This document shows, one piece after another, positions 56,101-64,000 of a stretch of 64,000 nt of DNA. The notes under the pieces were generated by a model, which had not been told where the DNA came from, ran no database searches, and saw only the letters and a program-made list of their open reading frames with translations. The translations under genes were made by a program, and so were the position numbers. The stretch is from Coriaria nepalensis (taxonomy: Eukaryota; Streptophyta; Magnoliopsida; Cucurbitales; Coriariaceae), in NCBI GenBank assembly GCA_027186245.1, contig CP114482.1, forward strand, positions 29,035,209 to 29,099,208, read 5' to 3'. Each line of letters opens with the position of its first letter. The stretch's first letter is position 1.

Positions 56101-58900
56101 CTATTGAAGGCAAAAATGCATTTGTTTAGCCTTAAAGTCATGTCAATGAGTCTCTTCTAGTCGTTAAATCATTCTAAATTAAGTCGAACGAATTCTATTT
56201 TCGCCCTTCAAACATGATTTTATTACATAACTTGCAATTAATCTATTGAGGACAACAATGCATTATTTTAGCCTTAAAAAGCATATTATTCAGTCTTTTC
56301 ATATCATTAAATTGTTTGGAAGCACTTCGAACCAATTCTATTTGTGCATTTGCGACACGACTTTCATACATAACTTGCAATTGATCTGTTGAAGGCAACT
56401 ATGCATTTTTTTAGCCTTAAATTCATATTTTTGCGTGTCTTTTAGTCAGTAAATCATTCTAAATCACTTCGAATGAAATTCGGCCTTTAAACTTGACTTT
56501 CGTGCATAACATGGAGTTGATCTATTGAAGTCAAAAATGCATTTGTTTAGCCTTAAAGTCACGTTAATGAGTCTCTTCTCGTCGTTAAATCATTCTAAAT
56601 TAAGTCGAACGAATTCTATTTTCGCCCTTCAAACATTATTTTATTACATAACTTGCAATTAATCTATTGAAGACAACAATGCATTGTTTTAGCCTTAAAA
56701 AGCATATCATTCAGTCTTTTCATATCATTAAATTGTTTGGAAGCACTTCGAACCAATTCTATTTTTGCATTTAAGACACGACTTTCATACATAACTTGCA
56801 ATTGATCTACTGAAGGCAACTATGCATTTATTTAGCCTTAAAGTCATATTTTTGCGTCAATTTTAGTCAGTAAATCATTCTAAATCACTTCGAATGAAAT
56901 TCGGCCTTTAAACATGACTTTCGTGCATAACTTGGAGTTGATCTATTGAAGGCAAAAATGCATTTGTTTAGCCTTAAAGTCATGTCAATGAGTCTCTTCT
57001 AGCCGTTAAATCATTCTAAATTAAGTCGAACGAATTCTATTTTCGCCCTTCAAACATGATTTTATTACATAACTTGCAATTAGGCTATTGAAGACAACAT
57101 TGCATTGTTTTAGCCATAAAAAGCATATCATTCAATCTTTTCATATCAATAAATTGTTTGGAAGCACTTCGAACCAATTCTATTTTTGCATTTAAGACAC
57201 GACTTTCATACATAACTTGCAATTGATCTACTGAAGGCAACTATGCATTTGTTTAGCTTTAAAGTCTTATTATTGCATCTCTTTTAGTCATTTATTTTTA
57301 TAAATCATTTCGAATGAAATTCGGCCGTTAAACATGACTTTCGTGCATAACTTGCACTTGATCTATTGAAGGCAACAATGCGTTTGTTTAGCCTTAAAGT
57401 CATGTCAATGAGTCTCTTCTTGTCGTTAAATCATTCTAAATTAATTCGAACGAATTCTATTTTCACCTTTCAAACATGATTTTCTTACATAACTTGCAAT
57501 TAATCTATTGAAGACAACAATGCATTATTTTAGCCTTAAAAAGCATATCATTCAGCCTTTTGATATCATTAAATTGTTTGGAAGCACTTCGAACGACTTC
57601 TATTTGTGCATTTGAGACACGACTTTCATACATAACTTGTAATTGATCTATTGAAGGCAACTATGCATTTTTTTAGCCTTAAAGTCATATTATTGCGTCT
57701 CTTTTAGTCAGTAAATCATTCTAAATCACTTTGAATGAAATTCGACCTTTAAACACGACTTTCGTGCATAACTTGCAGTTGATGTATTGAAGGCAACAAT
57801 GCATTTGTTTAGCCTTAAGGTCTTGTCAATGAGTCTCTTCTAGTCGTTAAATCATTCTAAATTAAGTCGAACGAATTCTATTTTCGCCCTTCAAACATGA
57901 TTTTATTACATAACTTGCAATTAATCTATTGAAGACAACAATGCATTTTTTTAGCCTTAAAAAGCATATTATTCAGTCTTTTCATATCATTAAATTGTTT
58001 AGAAGCACTTCGAACCAATTCTATTTGTGCATTTGCGACACGACTTTCATACATAACTTCCAATTGATCTATTGAAGGCAACTATGCATTTTTTTAGCCT
58101 TAAAGTCATATTTTTGTGTCTCTTTTAGTCAGTAAATCATTCTAAATCACTTCGAATGAAATTCCGCCTTTAAACATTACTTTCGTGCATGACTTGGAGT
58201 TGATCTATTGAAGGCAAAAATGCATTTGTTTAGCCTTAAAGTCATGTCAATGAGTCTGTTCTAGTCGTGAAATCATTCTAAATTAAGTCGAACGAATTCT
58301 ATTTTCGCCCTTCAAACATGATTTTATTACACAACTTGCAATTAGGCTATTGAAGACAACAATGCATTGTTTTAGCCATAAAAAGCATATCATTCAATCT
58401 TTTCATATCATTAAATTGTTTGGAAGCACTTCGAACCAATTCTATTTTTGCATTTAAGACACGACTTTCATACATAACTCGCAATTGATCTACTGAAGGC
58501 AACTATGCATTTGTTTAGCTTTAAAGTCTTATTATTGCATCTCTTTTAGTCATTAATTTCCCTAAATCACTTCGAATGAAATTCGGCCGTTAAACATGAC
58601 TTTCGTGCGTAACTTGCAGTTGATCTATTGAAGGCAACTATGCGTTTGTTTAGCCTTAAAGTCATGTCAATGAGTCTCTTCTAGTCGTTAAATCATTCTA
58701 AATTAATTCGAACGAATTCTATTTTCGCCTTTCAAACATGATTTTCTTACATAACTTGCAATTAATCTATTGAAGACAACAATGCATTGTTTTAGCCATA
58801 AAAAGCATATCATTCAGTCTTTTCATATCATTAAATTGTTTGGAAGCACTTCGAACCGATTCTATTTTTGCATTTAAGACACCACTTTCGTGCATAACTT
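48870..58900 (+). repeat. Large segmental duplication, offset 6,712 then 6,291 bp
   Basis: About 48,870-51,420 matches about 55,582-58,130 at an offset of 6,712 bp: GACGTC in A' is at 48,941 and 55,653, and GGCTATTGAAGACAACATTG at 50,371 and 57,083. From the CTGTTCTAGTCGTGAAATC tag (51,961 and 58,252) through ATTAATTTCCC (52,261 and 58,552) the offset is 6,291, exactly one 421-bp HOR less. One trimer, the CGCAAGAAATTC unit at about 51,430-51,850, is present in the left copy and absent on the right. The right copy ends near 58,900 where its C' switches to CAACTATGCATTTTTTTAGCC. Confidence 0.8.
53350..53368 (+). repeat. 18-bp deletion between CATATCATT direct repeats in C'
   Basis: Normal C' copies read CATATCATTCAGTCTTTTCATATCATT across this point, with CATATCATT twice at an 18-bp interval. 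Here only one CATATCATT remains (AAGCATATCATTAAATTG), so one repeat plus the spacer is gone. This is a typical slippage deletion, seen once in the window. Confidence 0.8.
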
Positions 58901-59460
58901 GCAATTGATCTACTGAAGGCAACTATGCATTTTTTTAGCCTTAAAGTCATATTATTGCGTCTCTTTTAGTCAGTAAATCATTCTAAATCACTTCGAATGA
59001 AATTCGGCCTTTAAACATTACTTTCGTGCATAACTTGCAGTTGATCTATTGAAGGCAACAATTCATTTGTTTAGCCTTAAAGTCATGTCAATGAGTCTGT
59101 TCTAGTCGTGAAATCATTCTAAATTAAGTCGAACGAATTCTATTTTCGCCCTTCAAACATGATTTTATTACACAACTTGCAATTAGGCTATTGAAGACAA
59201 CAATGCATTGTTTTAGCCATAAAAAGCATATCATTCAATCTTTTCATATCATTAAATTGTTTGGAAGCACTTCGAACCAATTCTATTTGTGCATTTGCGA
59301 CACGACTTTCATACATAACTTCCAATTGATCTATTGAAGGCAACTATGCATTTTTTTAGCCTTAAAGTCATATTTTTGTGTCTCTTTTAGTCAGTAAATC
59401 ATTCTAAATCACTTCGAATGAAATTCCGCCTTTAAACATTACTTTCGTGCATGACTTGGA
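58161..59460 (+). repeat. Variant blocks repeated at 841 and 1,262 bp
   Basis: ATTCCGCCTTTAAACATTAC with GTGCATGACTTGGAG occurs at 58,161 and 59,423 (1,262 bp, 3 trimers). The GAGTCTGTTCTAGTCGTGAA tag is at 58,252 and 59,093 (841 bp, 2 trimers) and again near 60,360. Neighbouring tags with different offsets show overlapping exchange events. Confidence 0.7.
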
Positions 59461-60474
59461 GTTGATCTATTGAAGGCAAAAATGCATTTGTTTAGCCTTA
59501 AAATCATGTCAATGAGTCTCTTCTAGCCGTTAAATCATTCTAAATTAAGTCGAACGAATTCTATTTTCGCCCTTCAAACTTGATTTTATTACATAACTTG
59601 CAATTAATCTATTGAAGACAACAATCCATTATTTTAGCCTTAAAAAGCATATCATTCAGTCTTTTCATATCATTAAATTGTTTGGAAGCACTTCGAACCA
59701 ATTCTATTTGTGCATTTGAGACACGACTTTCATACATAACTTGCAATTGATCTATTGAAGGCAACTATGCATTTTTTTAGCCTTAAAGTCATATTATTGC
59801 GTCTCTTTTAGTCAGTAAATCATTCTAAATCACTTCGAATGAAATTCGGCCTTTAAACATTACTTTCGTGCATAACTTGCAGTTGATCTATTGAAGGCAA
59901 CAATTCATTTGTTTAGCCTTAAAGTCATGTCAATGAGTCTCTTCTAGCCGTTAAATCATTCTAAATTAAGTCGAACGAATTCTATTTTCGCCCTTCAAAC
60001 ATGATTTTCTTACATAACTTGCAATTAATCTATTGAAGACAACAATTCATTATTTTAGCCTTAAAAAGCATATCATTCAATCTTCTCATATCATTAAATT
60101 GTTTGGAAGCACTTCGAACCAATTCAATTTGTGCATTTGAGACACAACTTTCATACATAACTTGCAATTGATCTATTGAAGGCAACTATGCATTTTTTTA
60201 GCCTTAAAGTCATATTATTGCGTCTCTTTTAGTCAGTAAATCATTCTAAATCACTTCGAATGAAATTCGGCCTTTAAACATGACTTTCGTGCATAACTTG
60301 GAGTTGATCTATTGAAGGCAAAAATGCATTTGTTTAGCCTTAAAATCATGTCAATGAGTCTGTTCTAGTCGTGAAATCATTCAAAATTAAGTCGAACGAA
60401 TTTTATTTTCGCCCTTCAAACATGATTTTCTTACATAACTTGCAATTAATCTATTGTAGACAACAATGCATTGT

Positions 60475-61316
60475 TTTAGCCATAAAAAGGATATCATTCA
60501 GTCTTTTCATATTATTAAATTGTTTGGAAGCACTTCGAACCAATTCTATTTGTGCATTTGAGACACGACTTTCATACATAACTGGCAATTGATCTATTGA
60601 AGGCAACTATGCATTTTTTTAGCCTTAAAGTCATATTATTGCGTCTCTTTTAGTCAGTAAATCATTTTAAATCATTTCGCAAGAAATTCGGCCTTTAAAC
60701 ATGACTTTCGTGCAAAACTTGGAGTTGATCTATTAAAGGCAAAAATGCATTTGTTTAGCCTTAAAGTCATGTCAATGAGTCTCTTCTAGTCGTTAAATCA
60801 TTCTAAATTAATTCGAACGAATTCTATTTTCGCCCTTCAAACATGATTTTATTACAGAACTTGCAATTAATCTATTGAAGACAACAATGCATTGTTTTAG
60901 CCATAAAAAGGATATCATTCAGTCTTTTCATATTATTAAATTGTTTGGAAGCACTTCGAACCAATTCTATTTGTGCATTTGAGACACGACTTTCATACAT
61001 AACTTGCAATTGATCTATTGAAGGCAACTATGCCTTTTTTTAGCCTTAAAGTCATATTATTGCGTCTCTTTTAGTCAGTAAATCATTTTAAATCATTTCG
61101 CAAGAAATTCGGCCTTTAAACATGACTTTCGTGCAAAACTTGGAGTTGATCTATTAAAGGCAAAAATGCATTTGTTTAGCCTTAAAGTCATGTCAATGAG
61201 TCTCTTCTAGTTGTTAAATCATTCTAAATTAATTCGAACGAATTCTATTTTCGCCCTTCAAACATGATTTTCTTACATAACTTGCAATTAATCTATTGAA
61301 GACAACAATTCATTAT
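60475..61316 (+). repeat. Single-HOR tandem duplication, 421 bp
   Basis: AAAAAGGATATC with TTTTCATATTATT lies at both starts, 421 bp apart. TTTCGCAAGAAATTCGGCC follows at 60,678 and 61,099, with GTGCAAAACTTGGAG in both. The same combination appears at 54.2-54.4 kb, and the CGCAAG tag also near 51,441, so this unit has spread within domain III. Confidence 0.78.
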
Positions 61317-63179
61317 TTTAGCCTTAAAAAGCATATCATTCAGTCTTCTCATATCATTAAATTGTTTGGAAGCACTTCGAACCAATTCAATTTGTGCATT
61401 TGAGACACAACTTTCATACATAACTTGCAATTGATCTATTGAAGGCAACTATGCATTTTTTTAGCCTTAAAGTCATATTATTGCGTCTCTTTTAGTCAGT
61501 AAATCATTCTAAATCACTTCGAATGAAATTCGGCCTTTAAACATGACTTTCGTGCATAACTTGGAGTTGATCTATTGAAGGCAAAAATGCATTTGTTTAG
61601 CCTTAAAATCATGTCAATGAGTCTGTTCTAGCCGTTAAATCATTCTAAATTAAGTCGAACGAATTCTATTTTCGCCCTTCAAACAAGATTTTATTACATA
61701 ACTTGCAATTAATCTATTGAAGACAACAATGCACTGTTTTAGCCTTAAAAAGCATATCATTCAGTCTTTTCATATCATTAAATTTTTTGGAAGCACTTCG
61801 AACCAATTCTATTTTTGCATTTGAGACACGACTTTCATACATAACTTCCAATTGATCTATTGAAGACAACTATGCATTTTTTTAGCCTTAAAGTCATATT
61901 ATTGCGTCTCTTTTAGTCAGTAAATCACTCTAAATCACTTCGAATGAAATTCGGCCTTTAAACATGACTTTTGTGCATAACTTGGAGTTAATCTATTGAA
62001 GGCAAAAATGCATTTGTTTAGCCTTAAAGTCATGTCAATGAGTCTCTTCTAGTCGTGAAATCATTCTAAATTAAGTCGAACGAATTCTATTTTCGCCCTG
62101 CAAACATGATTTTATTACATAACTTGCAATTTGGCTATTGAAGACAACAATGCATTATTTTAGCCATAAAAAGCATATCACTCAGTCTTTTCATATCACT
62201 AAATTGTTTGGAAGCACTTCGAACCAATTCTATTTTTGCATTTAAGACACGACTTTCATGCATAACTTGCAATTGATCTATTGAAGGCAACTATGCATTT
62301 TTTTAGCCTTAAAGTCATATTATTGCGTCTCTTTTAGTCAGTAAATCATTCTAAATCACTTTGAATGAAATTCGGCCTTTAAACATGACTTTCGTGCATA
62401 ACTTGCGGTTGATTTATTCGAGGCAACAATGCATTTGTTTAGCCTTAAAGTCATGTCAATGAGTCTCTTCTAGTCGTTAAATCATTCTAAATTAAGTCCA
62501 ACGAATTCTATTTTCACTCTTCAAACATGATTTTCTTACATAACTTGCAATTAGGCTATTGAAGACAACAATGCATTACTTTAGCCTTAAAAAGCATATC
62601 ATTCAGTCTTTCCATATCATTAAATTGTTGGGAAGCTCTTCGAACCAATTTTATTTGTGCATTTGCGACACGACTTTCATACATAACTTGCAATTGATCT
62701 ATTGAAGGCAACTATGCATTTTTTTAGCCTTAAAGTCATATTTTTGGTCTCTTTTAGTCAGTAAATCATTCTAAATCACTTAGAATGAAATTCGGCCTTT
62801 AAACATGACTTTCGTGCATAACATGGAGTTGATCTATTGAAGGAAACAATGCATTTGTTTAGCCTTAAAGTCATGTCAATGAGTCTCTTCTAGTCGTTAA
62901 ATCATTCAAAATTAAGTCGAACGAATTCTATTTACGCCCTTCAAACATGATTTTCTTACATAACTTGCAATTAATCTATTGAAGACAACAATTCATTATT
63001 TTAGCCTTAAAAAGCATATCATTCAGTCTTTTCATATCATTAAATTGCTTGGAAGCACTTCGAAACCAATTCTATTCGTGCATTTGAGACACGACTTTCA
63101 TACATAACTTGCAATTGATCTATGAAGGCAACTATGCATTTTTTTAGCCTTAAAGTCATATTATTGCGTCTCTTTTAGT

Positions 63180-64000
63180 CAGTAAATCATTCTAATTCAC
63201 TTTGAATGAAATTCGGCCTTTAAACATGACTTTCGTGCATAACTTGCGGTTGATATATTGAAGGCAACAATGCATTTGTTTAGCCTTCAAGTCATGTCAA
63301 TAAGTCTCTTCTAGTCGCTAAATCATTCTAAATTAAGTCGAACGAATTCTATTTACGCCCTTCAAACATGATTTTCTTACATAACTTGCAATTAATCTAT
63401 TGAAGACAACAATTCATTATTTTAGCCTTAAAAAGCATATCATTCAGTCTTTTCATGTCATTAAATTGTTGGGAAGCACTTCGAACCAATTCTATTTTTG
63501 CATTTAAGACACGACTTTCTTACATAACTTGCAATTGATCTATTCAAGGCAACTATGCATTTTTTTAGCCTTAAAGTCATATTATTGCGTCTCTTTTAGT
63601 CAGTAAATCATTCTAATTCACTTTGAATGAAATTCGGCCTTTAAACCATGACTTTCGTGCATAACTTGCGGTTGATATATTGAAGGCAACAATGCATTTG
63701 TTTAGCCTTCAAGTCATGTCAATAAGTCTCTATCTAGTCGCTAAATCATTCTAAATTAAGTCGAACGAATTCTATTTACGCCTTCAAACATGATTTTCTT
63801 ACATAACTTGCAATTAATCTATTGAAGACAACAATGCATTATTTTAGCCATAAAAAGCAAATCATGTCAGTCTTTTCATATCATTAAATTGTTTGGAAGC
63901 ACTTCGAACCAATTCAATTTTCGCATTTAAGACACGACTTTCATGCATAACTTGCAATTGATCTATTGAAGGCAACAATCCATTTTTTTAGCCTTAAAGT
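63180..64000 (+). repeat. Single-HOR tandem duplication, 422 bp, second copy cut by window end
   Basis: CATTCTAATTCACTTTGAATG, AACTTGCGGTTGATATATTG (63,241 and 63,663), AGCCTTCAAGTCATGTC and CAATAAGTCTC are shared. The second copy has several private one-base insertions (TTAAACCATGAC, TCTCTATCTAGTCG, AATCATGTCAGTC). Together with small indels from about 62,740 on, these make the last 1.3 kb the most indel-rich stretch of the window. Confidence 0.72.

Larger units (their letters stand above)
1..64000 (+). repeat. Satellite DNA array, about 140-bp monomer, fills window
   Basis: The entire window is head-to-tail tandem repeat with no unique sequence between copies. A shared 3' half can be followed through every monomer: GACTTTCGTGCATAACTTGC, then a TGATCTATTGAAGGCAAC-type segment, a TGCAT core, a T-rich run and TTAGCCTTAAAGTCAT. 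The 5' half (TCTCTTCTAGTCATTAAATC, then TTCGAACGAATTCTATTTTC or a relative) is more variable and distinguishes monomer types. All copies read in the same orientation; I saw no inversion. Base composition is about one third G+C by hand count of one unit. Stops occur frequently in all frames, and no transposon end, poly-A tail, LTR or rRNA/tRNA sequence was seen. Structure and size fit centromeric or heterochromatic satellite of a eukaryote. The family and species are not recognised, and centromere function is inference only. The window starts and ends inside the array. Confidence 0.97.
23280..64000 (+). repeat. Domain III: trimeric higher-order repeat, 421-422 bp (A'-B'-C')
   Basis: The A' tag ATTCGGCC lies at about 23,283, 23,704 and 24,125 and is still in register near 63,635. 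After allowing for nine units lacking one monomer, this gives close to 100 units. Differences from domain I are TTGCAG for CCGCAG and TTCGGCC for TTCAGCC in A', ACATGATTTT and ACTTGCAATT in B', and TTTTCATATCATT and TTGGAAGCACTTCG in C'. Sub-variants mark stretches: GATTTTATTAC in B' mainly from 40 kb on, ATTAGGCTATTG at several sites from 41.5 to 62.6 kb, and CCGATTC with GACACCAC at 47.1, 47.5, 52.6, 53.0 and 58.9 kb. The array continues past the window end. Confidence 0.95.

Noticed and set aside
1..64000. CRISPR array
   Set aside because: The repeats are contiguous 136-144-bp monomers without short direct repeats separated by unique spacers, and no cas-like coding sequence is present.
1..64000. 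CENP-B box in the satellite
   Set aside because: TTCGAATGAAATTCGG in A' resembles the start of the known box (TTCG, four bases, A), but the following CGGG-type half is displaced by two bases and incomplete. I do not call a box.
1..64000. Telomere-type repeat, from frequent TTTAGCC and TTTGGGTC
   Set aside because: These are single occurrences inside each monomer, not tandem TTTAGGG or TTAGGG runs.
1..64000. Repetitive protein-coding gene
   Set aside because: Stops occur frequently in every frame, and HOR periods of 419, 421 and 569 bp would shift frame at each unit.

Overview
The whole 64-kb window is one uninterrupted satellite DNA array. I found no protein-coding gene, RNA gene, CRISPR array, transposon or unique single-copy sequence. 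Every stretch I read on either strand belongs to an AT-rich tandem repeat (about one third G+C, counted on one representative unit) with a monomer of about 136-144 bp. All copies are head-to-tail in the same orientation. This architecture points to a nuclear eukaryotic chromosome, most likely centromeric, pericentromeric or other constitutive heterochromatin. I do not recognise the satellite family and cannot name the species. Plant and animal genomes both carry satellites of this size.

The monomers are organised in higher-order repeats (HORs), which divide the window into three domains. Domain I (1 to about 14,094) is a trimeric HOR of 419-420 bp made of monomers A (136 bp), B (143 bp) and C (141 bp), about 33-34 copies. 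Domain II (about 14,095 to 23,279) is a tetrameric HOR of 569 bp made of monomers D, E, F and G (144, 141, 142 and 142 bp), about 16 copies. Domain III (about 23,280 to 64,000, running off the window) is again trimeric, 421-422 bp, made of A', B' and C'. These are clear relatives of A, B and C but carry domain-specific diagnostic bases. Domain III has nearly 100 units, and nine of them between 26.3 and 35.4 kb are shortened to about 281-bp dimers by a B'/C' fusion.

Both domain boundaries are abrupt and can be placed to within a few bases. The I/II junction (near 14,094) carries a short insert that looks copied from a nearby D monomer. The II/III junction (near 23,278) lies at a shared AATTC between a D and an A' monomer. 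On top of the HORs lies a mosaic of segmental duplications whose offsets are whole numbers of HOR units or of monomers: 419, 421, 1,121, 1,258, 1,677, 1,683, about 1,707, 2,097, 2,514, 5,470 and 6,712/6,291 bp. They record recent unequal exchange or replication-based amplification, and in the 30-36 kb region their relative order can be inferred.

At the sub-monomer scale, a short dyad centred on TGCAT recurs at the same place in most monomer types. In many B' copies it is a perfect 14-bp palindrome. Many differences between monomer types are C-to-T or G-to-A changes at CpG sites, as expected if the array is or was methylated. The scattered short open frames are accidents of the repeat and are not annotated as genes.
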